Origin: Streptomyces sp. QL37
GTDB taxonomy: Bacteria; Actinomycetota; Actinomycetes; Streptomycetales; Streptomycetaceae
Direction: 5' to 3'
Length of the DNA: 64,000 bases
Assembly (NCBI RefSeq): GCF_002941025.1
Contig: NZ_PTJS01000001.1
Coordinates: 4,030,001 to 4,094,000, forward strand
This document shows positions 1 to 9,732 of the stretch, piece by piece. The notes under the pieces were generated by a model. That model saw only the letters and a program-made list of their open reading frames with translations, was not told the DNA's origin and ran no database searches. The translations under genes were made by a program, and so were the position numbers. Each line of letters begins with the position of its first letter. The stretch's first letter is position 1.

Positions 1-435
1 CGCCAGGGTCTCCGTCACCAGTTGCTGCGTGAAGCGGTCAAGCAACCGCTGCGCCGCGGCGAGCGCCGCGCCCGCGTCCAGCTCCACGATGCGGCCGTCA
101 CCGCTCACCGTGCCGGTGAATCCGATCGTCGTCCCACCGTCCGTCTCCGTGAGTCCGACCGTCAGCGCGAGCTTCGCCGAGCCCGTGCCCCGGGCCTCCA
201 CGCCCTCCCCGGTCACGGAGAAGGAGCCGCCCCCGCCCGAAGGCCGCAGCGTCAGCGCCCCCCGGTACGTGATCGTGTGGCCGTCGGCCCGGAATTTCAG
301 CCGACCCGCCAGCGGCCCCGCCGACGCGTCAGCATCCTGCTGAAGTCCCGGCACACAGCGCGCGACGCGGGCGGGATCACCCAGCGTCCGCCGCAGGGCC
401 GGAACCGGAACCGGAACGAACACCTCATGCTCCAT
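1..435 (-). CDS. SRPBCC / CoxG-like protein (3' end outside window)
   Basis: I read this frame directly from the complementary strand: ATG at 435-433, open to position 1, at least 145 codons. The N-terminus MEHEVFVPVPVPALRRTLGD, then VARCVPGLQ and later a run of alternating strands ending in LDRFTQQLV, match the CoxG/SRPBCC ligand-binding fold (carbon monoxide dehydrogenase subunit G family). The PGL motif after the first helix and the C-terminal helix are typical. The family binds small hydrophobic ligands or helps assemble molybdenum enzymes; the role here is unknown. The next gene on the same strand is the spermidine synthase, 76 bp upstream. The C-terminus is cut off by the window. Confidence 0.72.
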   Translation of the reverse strand, partial: MEHEVFVPVPVPALRRTLGDPARVARCVPGLQQDADASAGPLAGRLKFRADGHTITYRGALTLRPSGGGGSFSVTGEGVEARGTGSAKLALTVGLTETDGGTTIGFTGTVSGDGRIVELDAGAALAAAQRLLDRFTQQLVTETLA

Positions 436-511
436 ACCGACCGAGCCTACTCACGCCCGGCCGTCCCGTCAGCGCTTCCCCCCGGACACCGTGCGGAGCG
501 CGCCGCGCCGC

Positions 512-2113
512 TCACGGTTCCTCCCAGTACCGCGGGTGGACCAGCGTGGACGGCAGCACCCCGTGCTGCCGCAGCCCCTCCGCCGCGCGCCGGCCGGCCA
601 GCAGCTCCCGCTCACCCAGCGTCCGCAGGGCGGGCGCCCCCGGGTCCAGTCCGAGCCGGCCCACCTCCTTCCGGGCGGCCAGCACGAACCCCCAGTCCCG
701 CGGGGCCTCCGCCCCACCCGCCGCCGCCCGGTCCGGTCCCGCCGCGAAACCGGTGAGGCGCCCGTCGACGCGGTAGGGCCGGGTCGCGAGGCCGCCCGCC
801 CGTACCGACGCCTCCACCGTCCAGAACGTCGTCGGTCTGCTGCCCGTCGGACCCGCGTGCACCACCAGCCGGCCCCCGGGCTCCAGCGCACCGGCGACCA
901 GCCCGTAGAACTCGGCCGCGTAGAGCTTCGTGCTCGCCGTGATCCCCGGGTCGGGGAGGTCCGAGATCACCACGTCGTAGCGCTCTCGGGTGGCCCGCAG
1001 CCATGTGAAGGCGTCCCCGCCGACCGCCGTCAGCCGAGGATCGTCGTACGCGTGTCCGTTCAGCCGGGAGAGCGCCGGGTCCGTACGGGCCAACCGGGTG
1101 ACGGCCGGATCGAGCTCGACCACCACGACGGACGTGACGTCCGGGTAGCGCAGCACCTCGCGGGCTGCCAGGCCGTCGCCGCCGCCCAGGATCAGCACCC
1201 GCCGGTGGGCGCCCTTCATCGCGGGGTGCACGAGCGCCTCGTGGTAGCGGTGCTCGTCCCGCGAGCTGACCCGGAGCCGGCCGTCCAGATACAGGTCGAG
1301 CGAGCCCCTGCCCGGCCCGGTGAGGACGATCTCCTGGACGTCGGTCTGCACGGCGACCCGCACCTCGTCCCCGTACACCGCGCGCCGTGCCGCGCGCTCG
1401 AAGTCGTCGACGAGGACGGAGGCCGTGACCAGCAGGGCGATCACCGCGCAGTTGACCAGGATCAGCAGCCGGCGTGCCCCGGCGCCCAGATCGCGCCGGA
1501 AGACCCACAGCACCAGCGCCCCGCCCGCCGCGGCGTTGACCGCGCCGGTGAACAGCGCGCCGGTCAGCTGGCCCATCATCGGCAGCAGCAGGAACGGGAA
1601 GGCCAGCCCGCCGACCAGCGCGCCCACGTAGTCGGCGGCGAAGAGGTCCGCGACAGCCCCGCCCGCGTCCTGCCGGTCGACCCGCTGGATCAGCGTCATC
1701 AGCAGCGGGATCTCCGCGCCGATCAGGATCCCGATCGCGAGCGAGAAGCCGACCAGCGCGTGGCGCGACTCCCCGAGCCAGGCGAAGGAGGCGTAGAGGA
1801 TCAGCGCCGACGTGCCGCCGACGAGCGCGAGCGCCGCCTCGATCAGCCCGAATCCCACGGCGGCGCGGCCGCGTAAACGTTTCGCGAGGAGCGAGCCGAT
1901 GCCCATCGCGAACACCATCACGGACAGCACGACCGACGCCTGCGTGACCGAGTCACCGATCAGGTACGAAGCCAGCGCGACCAGTTCCAGCTCGTACACC
2001 AGACCGCACGCGGCGCAGATGAAGACCACGGCCAGCACGAGGAACCGGCCGGTCCTCGGCCGCACGGGAAGCCCCGTCACGCCCGCTCGCAGCGTCATCT
2101 GCTGGTCGATCAT
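512..2113 (-). CDS. speE: Membrane-fused polyamine aminopropyltransferase (spermidine synthase)
   Basis: 533 residues. Roughly residues 20-210 form about six or seven hydrophobic segments (for example [20 protein letters not shown]). The C-terminal half is a spermidine-synthase methyltransferase-like fold, with the nucleotide-binding motif [18 protein letters not shown], an acidic VVVVELDP strand end and [11 protein letters not shown]. The reaction expected from the family is transfer of an aminopropyl group from decarboxylated SAM to a polyamine acceptor. Actinobacteria often carry this fused form, whose actual substrate is seldom tested. The start at 2113 (MIDQQMTL) has an in-frame alternative five codons later. 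Confidence 0.88.
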   Translation of the reverse strand: MIDQQMTLRAGVTGLPVRPRTGRFLVLAVVFICAACGLVYELELVALASYLIGDSVTQASVVLSVMVFAMGIGSLLAKRLRGRAAVGFGLIEAALALVGGTSALILYASFAWLGESRHALVGFSLAIGILIGAEIPLLMTLIQRVDRQDAGGAVADLFAADYVGALVGGLAFPFLLLPMMGQLTGALFTGAVNAAAGGALVLWVFRRDLGAGARRLLILVNCAVIALLVTASVLVDDFERAARRAVYGDEVRVAVQTDVQEIVLTGPGRGSLDLYLDGRLRVSSRDEHRYHEALVHPAMKGAHRRVLILGGGDGLAAREVLRYPDVTSVVVVELDPAVTRLARTDPALSRLNGHAYDDPRLTAVGGDAFTWLRATRERYDVVISDLPDPGITASTKLYAAEFYGLVAGALEPGGRLVVHAGPTGSRPTTFWTVEASVRAGGLATRPYRVDGRLTGFAAGPDRAAAGGAEAPRDWGFVLAARKEVGRLGLDPGAPALRTLGERELLAGRRAAEGLRQHGVLPSTLVHPRYWEEP

Positions 2114-2232
2114 GAAATGAACGCTACGTGACGAGAAGGTCGCCGCTTGTCACCCACACGGGTGCAAGTGGCGCGCGCCGTACGCGCGTCGAGCCCACCG
2201 CGCACCGCACCGGGCGGCCCCGCGCACTCCCC

Positions 2233-2754
2233 TCACGACACCGCCGCCGGCACCCGCGCCGCCACCCGCGACCGGGTCACCACCAACTGCCCCTCCTGCG
2301 GATACGCGTGCCAGGTCCGCCAGCGCACCTGACCCTCCGTCCGCTGCGCGAGCATCGCGGTGAAGGCGTACGGGCTGCCGGGAAACGTCCCCACCAGTCC
2401 GTGCGGATGGTCGGTCACCAGCGCGAGCAACTCCTGCGCACGCCCCGCGAACGAGCCCTCCGAGAGCGTCTCGACGCGCGCGGCGAATTCGTAGTCCCAG
2501 TCGCCCAGGCTCTCGGCGACCCCCAGCGGCAGCGGCGTGCTGCTGCCCGGCAGGCAGGCGACGGTCTCGGAGCACGTACGTCGCTCCTCCTCCAGCAGCA
2601 CCTGATGAGAGGCGCCGAGCAGCCTCAACTGAACTTTTGCGCCCGCCAGTTCGAGGTCGAGTACGGCGAGGGCGGGCAGCGGCTCCCGCCCGAGCGTCCA
2701 TGCCAGATCAGCGGCTCGGGTATCGGAGTAGGCGGTCTGGAGGGTTGTGAGCAT
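2233..2754 (-). CDS. DUF2617 family protein
   Basis: I chose ATG at 2754 (MLTTLQTAYSDTRAADLAW), preceded by GGAG, over a start 15 codons upstream; this gives 173 residues. The sequence matches the actinobacterial DUF2617 family: a soluble, mostly beta protein with conserved WDYEFAARV and PHGLVGTFPG segments. No enzymatic motif is visible and the function is unknown. It lies 119 bp upstream of the spermidine synthase on the same strand, a neighbourhood I believe is common in Streptomyces, so co-transcription is plausible. Confidence 0.82.
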   Translation of the reverse strand: MLTTLQTAYSDTRAADLAWTLGREPLPALAVLDLELAGAKVQLRLLGASHQVLLEEERRTCSETVACLPGSSTPLPLGVAESLGDWDYEFAARVETLSEGSFAGRAQELLALVTDHPHGLVGTFPGSPYAFTAMLAQRTEGQVRWRTWHAYPQEGQLVVTRSRVAARVPAAVS

Positions 2755-3000
2755 GGATCGGCTCCGCAAAACACACAGGGACACATGGACGGGAGGCACC
2801 CCCGTGCCGGCGCAGGCGGGGGAGGAGGAGCCCGATCCGGCCCAACTGGGGTCCGCCCAACTGGGGTCCGGGGGCTGAATGTTCTCTACAACGATGCAAT
2901 CACGAAGTACGTCGCACTCACAGCGTTTTTACCCAACTTGCCGTGGTTTCCATCCCTCAGGGGGCAGGACGGTTCACGTGTTCCAGCACGCCCAACAAAA
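2755..3000. other. Intergenic region upstream of the DUF2617 gene
   Basis: About 250 bp with no convincing gene. It contains a short duplicated GC tract (GGCCCAACTGGGGTCCG followed by CCCAACTGGGGTCCG, near 2838-2872) and then a more AT-rich stretch (2880-2960) likely to carry the promoter for the leftward DUF2617-speE genes. Confidence 0.4.
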
Positions 3001-3036
3001 AGGTGTCCGGGGGGAGTTAGGCCCCACCGGACACCT
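3001..3036 (-). terminator. Hairpin terminator after the Gly-rich small gene
   Basis: Ten-base perfect arms AGGTGTCCGG (3001-3010) and CCGGACACCT (3027-3036), with GGGG/CCCC extending the stem inside. It lies about 45 bp past the stop of the leftward gene at 3082-3369, so it probably ends that transcript. Confidence 0.7.
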
Positions 3037-3081
3037 CAGGCGCACCCGCCCCGCCCCCCGTACGGGACGGGCGAACCCGTC

Positions 3082-3369
3082 TCAGTTACCGCCGCCACCG
3101 CCGCAGCCGCCACCACCACCGCAGCTGCTGCTGCTGCCGCCGCCGCCCCCGCAGGAATGCCCGCCGGAGTCACCGCCGCCGCTGTCCCCGGCCCACCAGC
3201 TGCCCGAGCTCCCTCCGGAGCCCCCTCCCGAGCCGCTGTCGGAACTGCGGCGTCCACTGCGCCCGGCGCGCGACGACGGCGCCCTTCCGCGGCCACCGGA
3301 TCCCGAGGCGAGGGCGGCGATGCCCACCACCACGATCACCAGGAACACGATGAAGAAGAACAACTCCAT
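3082..3369 (-). CDS. Small membrane protein with Gly/Ser/Cys-rich tail
   Basis: 95 residues, read from ATG at 3369. The N-terminus MELFFFIVFLVIVVVGIAAL is one transmembrane helix. An Arg/Ser-rich linker follows (RGRAPSSRAGRSGRRSS). The last 45 residues are nearly pure Gly and Ser with WW, one His and three Cys, each Cys bordering a run of Gly. I do not recognise a named family; Gly-rich tails with Cys or His are widespread in bacterial single-pass proteins of unknown role. Codon use is normal for the genome and a clear terminator follows, supporting a real gene. It is transcribed away from the aminotransferase. Confidence 0.6.
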   Translation of the reverse strand: MELFFFIVFLVIVVVGIAALASGSGGRGRAPSSRAGRSGRRSSDSGSGGGSGGSSGSWWAGDSGGGDSGGHSCGGGGGSSSSCGGGGGCGGGGGN

Positions 3370-3495
3370 CGACCTCACATCCTTCTGTCCCCCGAAGCGA
3401 GGTCCCCGCTTCTCGACTGACCGTTGGATTCCCACGCCCCGCCACGGCCAAAGCAGACTTGAGCAACTCCAGAGCTTCGGCACAGGATGGCGCCC

Positions 3496-4677
3496 ATGAC
3501 ACAGGGACGACCGCTGCTCAACCGCCGCCTCACCGAGTTCGGCACGACGATCTTCGCGGAGATGTCGGCGCTGGCCGCACAGACCGGATCGATCAACCTC
3601 GGTCAGGGTTTCCCCGACACCGACGGCCCCGAGGAGATCCGCGAGGCCGCCGTCCGCGCCCTGCGCGCCGGCCACGGCAACCAGTACCCACCGGGCCCCG
3701 GCATCCCCGAGCTGCGCTCCGCGGTCGCGGAGCACCAGCTGCGGCACTACGGACTGGAGTACGACCCCGACGCCGAGGTCCTGGTCACCACCGGCGCCAC
3801 CGAAGCGGTGGCCGCCTCGCTGCTGGCCCTCCTGGAGCCCGGCGACGAGGTCATCGCCCTGGAGCCCTACTACGACTCGTACGCCGCCTGCATCGCCATG
3901 GCGGGCGGCACCCGTGTCCCCGTCACGCTCAGGCCCCACGAGGGTGCCTACCGGCTCGACCTCGACGAGCTGCGCGCGGCCGTCACGCCCCGCACCCGGC
4001 TGATCCTGCTCAACACCCCGCACAACCCCACCGGCACCGTCCTGACGCGTGAGGAGCTCGCCGCGGTCGCCGAGCTCGCGTGCGAGCGCGACCTCCTCGT
4101 CGTGACGGACGAGGTCTACGAGCACCTCGTCTTCGAGGGCGAGCACATCCCTCTCGCGTCCCTCCCCGGCATGCGGGAGCGCACGGTCAGCATCAGCAGC
4201 GCGGGCAAGACGTTCTCGCTGACGGGCTGGAAGATCGGCTGGATCACCGCGAGCCCGGAACTGGTCACCGCGGTCCGCTCCGCCAAGCAGTTCCTGACGT
4301 ACGTCTCCGGCGGCCCGTTCCAGTACGCCGTCGCCGAGGCCCTGCGGCTGCCCGACAGCTACTTCGACGGGCTGCGCGAGGACCTGCGCGCCAAGCGCGA
4401 CCTGCTCGCCGCGGGGCTCTCCGAGGCCGGCTTCGGGGTCTTCGAGCCCGCCGGGACGTACTTCGTCACCACCGACATCCGCCCGCTCGGCGACGGGGGC
4501 GACGGCTTCGCCTTCTGCCGGGCGCTCCCCGGACGCTGCGGGGTCGTCGCCGTGCCGAACGCGGTCTTCTACGACCACCGCGAGCAGGGTGCCCCCTTCG
4601 TACGCTTCGCGTTCTGCAAGCGCACGGAGGTGCTCACCGAGGCGGTCACCCGGCTGAAGAGCCTCCGGACCTCCTGA
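3496..4677 (+). CDS. Class I/II pyridoxal-phosphate aminotransferase
   Basis: 393 residues from ATG 3496, chosen because AGGA lies 8 bp upstream; ATG 3487 is the in-frame alternative. The motif SINLGQGFPDTDGP, NTPHNPTG, DEVYEHL and the Schiff-base lysine segment SSAGKTFSLTGWKIGW mark a fold-type I aminotransferase of the kynurenine/methionine/succinyl-DAP group. The C-terminal RFAFCK supplies the carboxylate-binding arginine. The amino donor cannot be fixed from sequence. The gene stands alone and ends in a terminator shared with the convergent YbjN gene. Confidence 0.9.
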   Translation: MTQGRPLLNRRLTEFGTTIFAEMSALAAQTGSINLGQGFPDTDGPEEIREAAVRALRAGHGNQYPPGPGIPELRSAVAEHQLRHYGLEYDPDAEVLVTTGATEAVAASLLALLEPGDEVIALEPYYDSYAACIAMAGGTRVPVTLRPHEGAYRLDLDELRAAVTPRTRLILLNTPHNPTGTVLTREELAAVAELACERDLLVVTDEVYEHLVFEGEHIPLASLPGMRERTVSISSAGKTFSLTGWKIGWITASPELVTAVRSAKQFLTYVSGGPFQYAVAEALRLPDSYFDGLREDLRAKRDLLAAGLSEAGFGVFEPAGTYFVTTDIRPLGDGGDGFAFCRALPGRCGVVAVPNAVFYDHREQGAPFVRFAFCKRTEVLTEAVTRLKSLRTS

Positions 4678-4688
4678 CCGCCCACGAC

Positions 4689-4741
4689 GGAGGCCCGGTC
4701 CGGGCGCCGGCCGTACCGGCCGCGCTCCGGACCGGGCCTCC
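4689..4741. terminator. Bidirectional terminator
   Basis: Perfect 14-base arms GGAGGCCCGGTCCG (4689-4702) and CGGACCGGGCCTCC (4728-4741), with a second smaller GC hairpin in the loop. It sits between the convergent aminotransferase and YbjN genes. Confidence 0.8.
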
Positions 4742-4758
4742 GCGGTCCGTGTGCCGGA

Positions 4759-5304
4759 TCAGGCCTCCGTGGGCTCCTCGCCCTCGTCCTTCTTCTCTGC
4801 GGGCTCCAGGCCGAGACGCTCCACGAGCCACTTGTCGAACTCGATGGAGGCCCGCACCCAGCTGACCGTCGAGGAGACGAAGTGCTCCAGGCTGACACCG
4901 GTGCCGATGAGCATCTGCGCCTCACCGACCAGCCGTACGGAGGCCGCGGTGCCCTCCTCGCCCTCGTGGGCGTGCGTGTAGACCTTGGGCCACAGGGTGC
5001 GGCGGTTCCAGTCGTCGATCGCGTCGAGCAGAACCGGCCGCTGGTCCAGGGCGTGGGGGCGGTCGTAGAAGGTCCGGACCGAGAAGACCTGCTGCTCCTC
5101 CTCGCCGCGGAACATGAAGTACGTCCGGAAGTCTTCCCACGGCGCGGCGAGGTCGCCCTCGTCGTCGACGACGAACTTCAGCTCCATCTGCTCGAGGAGC
5201 TGCTTGACGAGGTCCTGGTCGGGGACCACGGGGCCCTCGGGACCTGACGTCTGAGGTTCGGGCTGGCCCCCGAAGTTAGGGATCGAGGACGGGTCGATAG
5301 ACAT
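4759..5304 (-). CDS. YbjN domain-containing protein
   Basis: 181 residues. A Pro/Gln-rich N-terminus is followed by the YbjN (PF10722-type) domain: LVKQLLEQMELKFVVDDEGD, FMFRGEEEQQVFSVRTFYDR and DDWNRRTLWPKVYT. The C-terminus is acidic. Related to type III secretion chaperone-like folds; YbjN proteins in E. coli affect stress and motility phenotypes, but no biochemical role is established in actinobacteria. Leftward, 70 bp downstream of the MFS gene and possibly co-transcribed with it. Confidence 0.85.
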   Translation of the reverse strand: MSIDPSSIPNFGGQPEPQTSGPEGPVVPDQDLVKQLLEQMELKFVVDDEGDLAAPWEDFRTYFMFRGEEEQQVFSVRTFYDRPHALDQRPVLLDAIDDWNRRTLWPKVYTHAHEGEEGTAASVRLVGEAQMLIGTGVSLEHFVSSTVSWVRASIEFDKWLVERLGLEPAEKKDEGEEPTEA

Positions 5305-5374
5305 CGCTGGGTACTCCTGTGGATCGCACGTGGTTTCCTGGCTTCGACCCTAGCCGCCATGGCGGCCGGTGGTC

Positions 5375-6643
5375 CTATGCGCTCAGGGGAATCGTCCCCG
5401 CGCTCGTTCCCCTGGCACGCGACCAGGAAACCGCGATCAGGACGGCGCAGAGCGTACCGACGAGGCCCGCCCCACCGATCGTGTGCGCGGAGGACCCGGA
5501 CACCTCCGCCGCCAGGCCGCCCGCCGCGACGCCGATCCCCTGCATGGCGGTCAGCCCCGACCGGGCCAGTCCCAGTGCCTGGCCGCGCTGGTCGGCCGGG
5601 GTGAGCAGCACGAAGGTCGCCCCCGCGGTGATCTGGTACGCGGAGCAGATGCCCGACACCACCAGGACCAGCAGGGCCACCCCCACACCGGGGCCCGCCC
5701 AGTAGACGACCAGCGGGAGGTTCGCCCCCACCGCCAGCGGGCCGAGCAGCCGGCGCCGGCGCTCCGCGTCGAAGCCCGCACGGCCCAGGAGGGCCGCGCC
5801 CAGGACCATTCCGGCGGGATGCGCGGCGAGCAGGAGCCCCACCGACGCGGCGGTCGCGCCCGCCTCCTCCGCGAAGGGAGCGGCCAGGCCCTCCGGCAGG
5901 ACGATGAACCCGGCCAGCCAGCCGAGCGCGACCAGCGACCGCAGCCGGGGGTCCGACCAGATCAGTGCGGCGGCCTTCCCCACCTGGGTGTGCATGCGCT
6001 TCGGCGGCGCGCCGGCGTCCTCGTCCACCGGCCTCGCCTTCACACCCAGCCTGATCAGGACCGCGGAGACCAGGAAGGTCGCCGCGTTCAGCCCGAGGGA
6101 GAGATGACTGCCCAGCCACACGACGAGCACTCCGCCGGCGGCGAAGCCGACCAGCTGGCCGGCCTGGTGCGTGATCAGCATGACCCGCTGGCCCCGCTCG
6201 TACAGGCGCTCGCCCAGGACCGCCGGCATCAGGGCGCCCTGCGAAGCCCCGAACGGCGCCTCGGCCAGCTGCGCCAGCACCAGCAGCCCGGCGAGCAGCG
6301 GCAACGGCGTACCGGGCAGGGCCATCAGTCCGACGAGGACGGCGCGCAGCAGATCGCAGCTGATCATGACCGTGCGCCGGGGGAAACGGTCGGCCAGGCC
6401 GGAGAGGAGCACCCCGGACAGCAGGGCCGGCAGAGTCGTCAGGGCGTAGGTGGCCGCGGTCCAGCCGGCCGACTCGGTGCGTTCGAACACCAGCAGCGAC
6501 AGCGCGACCCGCGCCAGCTGGTCACCCAGCACCGACTGCGCAAAAGCCGCCCACAGCGTACGAAATTCGCTCAGGCGAATGAGGCTGTCACTTTTGCAAT
6601 CCTCCGGCTCCGCACTCTGCTCACCGGGTATCCGCTCCGTCAT
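5375..6643 (-). CDS. MFS transporter (enterobactin exporter-like group)
   Basis: 422 residues with about twelve hydrophobic segments. The loop GLADRFPRRTVMISCDLLR is the MFS signature between helices 2 and 3. The overall pattern (FRTLWAAFAQSVLGDQLARVALSLLVFERT) is that of the EntS/MFS_3 drug and siderophore exporter group. Substrate unknown. It lies directly upstream of YbjN on the same strand, and a 290-bp AT-richer region upstream likely carries its promoter. Confidence 0.87.
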   Translation of the reverse strand: MTERIPGEQSAEPEDCKSDSLIRLSEFRTLWAAFAQSVLGDQLARVALSLLVFERTESAGWTAATYALTTLPALLSGVLLSGLADRFPRRTVMISCDLLRAVLVGLMALPGTPLPLLAGLLVLAQLAEAPFGASQGALMPAVLGERLYERGQRVMLITHQAGQLVGFAAGGVLVVWLGSHLSLGLNAATFLVSAVLIRLGVKARPVDEDAGAPPKRMHTQVGKAAALIWSDPRLRSLVALGWLAGFIVLPEGLAAPFAEEAGATAASVGLLLAAHPAGMVLGAALLGRAGFDAERRRRLLGPLAVGANLPLVVYWAGPGVGVALLVLVVSGICSAYQITAGATFVLLTPADQRGQALGLARSGLTAMQGIGVAAGGLAAEVSGSSAHTIGGAGLVGTLCAVLIAVSWSRARGTSAGTIPLSA

Positions 6644-6933
6644 GCGCGTACCTTACCGGCTTCGGAATTCGGAGCACCCACCCCTGCCGCAATGCAAAAA
6701 GGGCCCGGAGTGTCCTGATATTGCGCGGAACACGATCAACCGCACGGCGTTCCCGCCGGTTCCGCCCGAGCGCACAGATATGTATCGGCCCGGTACAAAA
6801 AGCGAGGTCCGGACCGTATCGCGCCCCCCCATTCAGCCACGGAATGGAAATTTTCGGCTCGATTTGGCGGGCGGTTCCACCGATGATGCGTGCTGGATGC
6901 ATACATCAATGCGGACGGTAGGCGCAGACACGC
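6644..6933. other. Intergenic region between clpB and the MFS gene
   Basis: 290 bp that is clearly AT-richer than its surroundings. I see no supported gene; the short open frames lack coding bias. It probably holds the promoter of the leftward MFS-YbjN unit. Confidence 0.4.
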
Positions 6934-6973
6934 GTGTCCCCGGCCGGGACGCGAGGTCTCCGGCCGGGGACAC
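6934..6973 (-). terminator. clpB terminator
   Basis: Perfect 14-base arms GTGTCCCCGGCCGG (6934-6947) and CCGGCCGGGGACAC (6960-6973) starting 18 bp beyond the clpB stop codon. Confidence 0.85.
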
Positions 6974-6990
6974 GGGTCACCGGCTACCGC

Positions 6991-9597
6991 CTACAGGGTC
7001 TTCGCCGCGGTCGCGGTGCCCACGATCAGTCCGTCTCCGGCCCGGTCCACCCGGACCGTGTCGCCGTCCTTGACCTCGCCCGCGAGGATCTCCTTCGCGA
7101 GCCGGTCGCCGATCGCGGTCTGAATGAGCCGGCGCAGCGGCCGGGCGCCGTACGCCGGATCGTTGCCCTCCACGGCCAGCCAGGCCAGAGCGTCCGGGGT
7201 GACGTCGAGCTGGATCCGCCGGTCGGCCAGCCGGCCGGCGAGACGCTCCACCTGGAGCCCCGCGATGTGCGCCAGCTCGTCGCCGGACAGGGCGGAGAAG
7301 ACGACCAGGTCGTCGAGCCGGTTGAGGAACTCCGGCTTGAACGAGGTCCGGACGACCTCCAGGACCTGCTCCTTCTTCACTTCGGGCTCGGTCAGGGGAT
7401 CGATCAGGAACTGGCTGCCGAGGTTCGACGTGAGGATCAGGATGGTGTTGCGGAAGTCCACCGTCCGGCCCTGCCCGTCGGTGAGCCGGCCGTCGTCGAG
7501 CACCTGGAGCAGGATGTCGAAGACCTCGGGGTGGGCCTTCTCGACCTCGTCCAGCAGCACGACGCTGTACGGGCGGCGGCGGACCGCCTCCGTGAGCTGG
7601 CCGCCCTCCTCGTAGCCGACGTAGCCGGGCGGGGCCCCGACGAGCCGGGCGACGCTGTGCTTCTCGCCGTACTCGCTCATGTCGATGCGGATCATGGCCC
7701 GCTCGTCGTCGAAGAGGAAGTCCGCGAGCGCCTTGGCCAGCTCCGTCTTGCCGACCCCGGTCGGGCCGAGGAAGAGGAACGAGCCGGTGGGGCGGTCGGG
7801 GTCGGCGATCCCCGCGCGGGTGCGCCGCACGGCGTCCGACACGGAGCGCACGGCCTCGGTCTGGCCGATCAGCCGCCTGCCCAGCTCCGACTCCATCCTC
7901 AGCAGCTTCTGGGTCTCGCCTTCCAGGAGGCGTCCGGCCGGAATCCCGGTCCAGGCTCCGACGACGTCGGCGATGTCGTCCGGGCCCACCTCCTCCTTGA
8001 CCATCGTGTCCTTGTCCTGGGCGGCCTCCTGCTCGGCCTCGTCGGCCTCGGCGAGCTCCCGCTCCAGGCCGGGGATCTCCCCGTACAGCAGCTTGGAGGC
8101 CGTGTCGAAGTCACCGTCGCGCTGGGCGCGCTCGGCCTGGCCGCGCAGCTCGTCGAGGCGCTCCTTGAGCTCACCGACGCGGTTCAGGCCCTGCTTCTCC
8201 TTCTCCCAGCGGGCCGTGAGACCGCGCAGCTCCTCCTCCTTGTCGGCGAGGTCGCGGCGGATCTTCTCCAGACGCTGCTTGGAGCCCTCGTCGCTCTCGT
8301 TCCTGAGCGCCAGCTCCTCCATGTGCAGCCGGTCGACCGACCGCTGGAGCTCGTCGATCTCCAGCGGGGAGGAGTCGATCTCCATGCGGAGCCGGGAGGC
8401 CGCCTCGTCGACGAGGTCGATGGCCTTGTCGGGGAGGAACCGGGAGGTGATGTAGCGGTCCGAGAGCGTCGCGGCGGCCACCAGCGAGGAGTCGGCGATC
8501 TGGACCTTGTGGTGCGCCTCGTAGCGGCCCTTGAGGCCACGCAGGATGGCGATGGTGTCCTCGACGGACGGCTCGGCCACCATGACCTGCTGGAAGCGCC
8601 GCTCCAGGGCGGGGTCCTTCTCGATGCGCTCGCGGTATTCGTCCAGCGTGGTGGCCCCGACCATGCGGAGCTCACCACGGGCGAGCATCGGCTTGAGCAT
8701 GTTGCCCGCGTCCATGGCGGAGTCGCCGCCGGCGCCGGCGCCGACGACGGTGTGCAGCTCGTCGATGAAGGTGATGATCTGCCCGTCGCTCTCCTTGATC
8801 TCGGAGAGGACGGTCTTGAGGCGTTCCTCGAACTCGCCGCGGTACTTGGCGCCCGCGACCATCGCACCGAGGTCCAGGGAGACGAGCCGCTTGTTGCGCA
8901 GGGACTCGGGCACGTCGCCCTTGACGATGCGCTGGGCGAGGCCCTCGACGACGGCCGTCTTGCCGACGCCGGGCTCGCCGATGAGCACGGGGTTGTTCTT
9001 CGTGCGGCGCGACAGCACCTGCACGACGCGGCGGATCTCCTGGTCACGGCCGATGACCGGGTCGAGCTTGCCCTCGCGGGCGGCGGCCGTGAAGTCGGTG
9101 CCGAACTTCTCCAGCGCCTTGTACTGGCCCTCGGGATCGGGAGTGGTCACCCGGCGCCCTCCCCTGCTCTTCTCGAATGCGTCCAGCAGCTTCTTCGCAC
9201 TGGCTCCCTGCCCGTCGAGGATCTCACCGGCGCGTCCGCCCTTCGCCGCGAGGGCGATCAGCAGGTGCTCGGTGGAGAGATAGTCGTCGCCGAGTTCCTT
9301 GGCGCGCTGGTCGGCGTCGGCGATGACGGCGAGCATGTCGCGGCTCGGCTGCGGCGGGGCGACGGTCGAGCCGGTCACGCTGGGCAGCGAGCCCAGGAGC
9401 CGCTCGGCCTGCTCGCGCACGACCACCTGGTCGGCCTCGACGGCGGCCAGCAGGTCGGTGATGTTCGCGTTGTCCTCGCCCGCGAGCAGCGCAAGCAGCA
9501 GATGCCCGGGGGTCAGATCGGGGTGACCGTCCTTGACGGCCCTGCTGGTGGCCGCGTTGAGGGCGTCCCGGCTCTTGTTGGTCAGCTCGGCGTCCAC
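6991..9597 (-). CDS. clpB: ATP-dependent disaggregase ClpB
   Basis: 868 residues. Clp N-domain (1-145), first AAA+ module with Walker [11 protein letters not shown] (about 203-212), a coiled-coil M-domain (about 400-520, rich in Glu/Lys/Arg), second AAA+ module with [10 protein letters not shown], and the C-terminal D2-small domain. The M-domain distinguishes ClpB from ClpA/ClpC. ClpB acts with DnaK to recover aggregated proteins. A HAIR operator (9658-9678) lies 61 bp upstream, placing it in the HspR regulon with the dnaK operon found at 14.5-18.7 kb. Confidence 0.96.
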   Translation of the reverse strand: MDAELTNKSRDALNAATSRAVKDGHPDLTPGHLLLALLAGEDNANITDLLAAVEADQVVVREQAERLLGSLPSVTGSTVAPPQPSRDMLAVIADADQRAKELGDDYLSTEHLLIALAAKGGRAGEILDGQGASAKKLLDAFEKSRGGRRVTTPDPEGQYKALEKFGTDFTAAAREGKLDPVIGRDQEIRRVVQVLSRRTKNNPVLIGEPGVGKTAVVEGLAQRIVKGDVPESLRNKRLVSLDLGAMVAGAKYRGEFEERLKTVLSEIKESDGQIITFIDELHTVVGAGAGGDSAMDAGNMLKPMLARGELRMVGATTLDEYRERIEKDPALERRFQQVMVAEPSVEDTIAILRGLKGRYEAHHKVQIADSSLVAAATLSDRYITSRFLPDKAIDLVDEAASRLRMEIDSSPLEIDELQRSVDRLHMEELALRNESDEGSKQRLEKIRRDLADKEEELRGLTARWEKEKQGLNRVGELKERLDELRGQAERAQRDGDFDTASKLLYGEIPGLERELAEADEAEQEAAQDKDTMVKEEVGPDDIADVVGAWTGIPAGRLLEGETQKLLRMESELGRRLIGQTEAVRSVSDAVRRTRAGIADPDRPTGSFLFLGPTGVGKTELAKALADFLFDDERAMIRIDMSEYGEKHSVARLVGAPPGYVGYEEGGQLTEAVRRRPYSVVLLDEVEKAHPEVFDILLQVLDDGRLTDGQGRTVDFRNTILILTSNLGSQFLIDPLTEPEVKKEQVLEVVRTSFKPEFLNRLDDLVVFSALSGDELAHIAGLQVERLAGRLADRRIQLDVTPDALAWLAVEGNDPAYGARPLRRLIQTAIGDRLAKEILAGEVKDGDTVRVDRAGDGLIVGTATAAKTL

Positions 9598-9657
9598 GGG
9601 CGCTGTCTCCTCCTCGTGCTGGGTTCACGGAACTATGACTCGAACAACGGGTACAAA

Positions 9658-9678
9658 GTTGAGTCTATTCCACTCAAG
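9658..9678 (-). promoter_or_regulatory. HAIR operator (HspR binding site) upstream of clpB
   Basis: GTTGAGT-N7-ACTCAAG, one mismatch from the HAIR consensus CTTGAGT-N7-ACTCAAG. HspR is known to repress clpB, lon and the dnaK operon through this element in Streptomyces; hspR itself is in this window. It lies between clpB and a divergent oxidoreductase gene (start 9733), so it could in principle touch both. Confidence 0.88.
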
Positions 9679-9732
9679 GCCATTCCGGCGCCTTCCCTGC
9701 CCGTCCGTATGCCCTCTCTCTAGGCTGACCCC

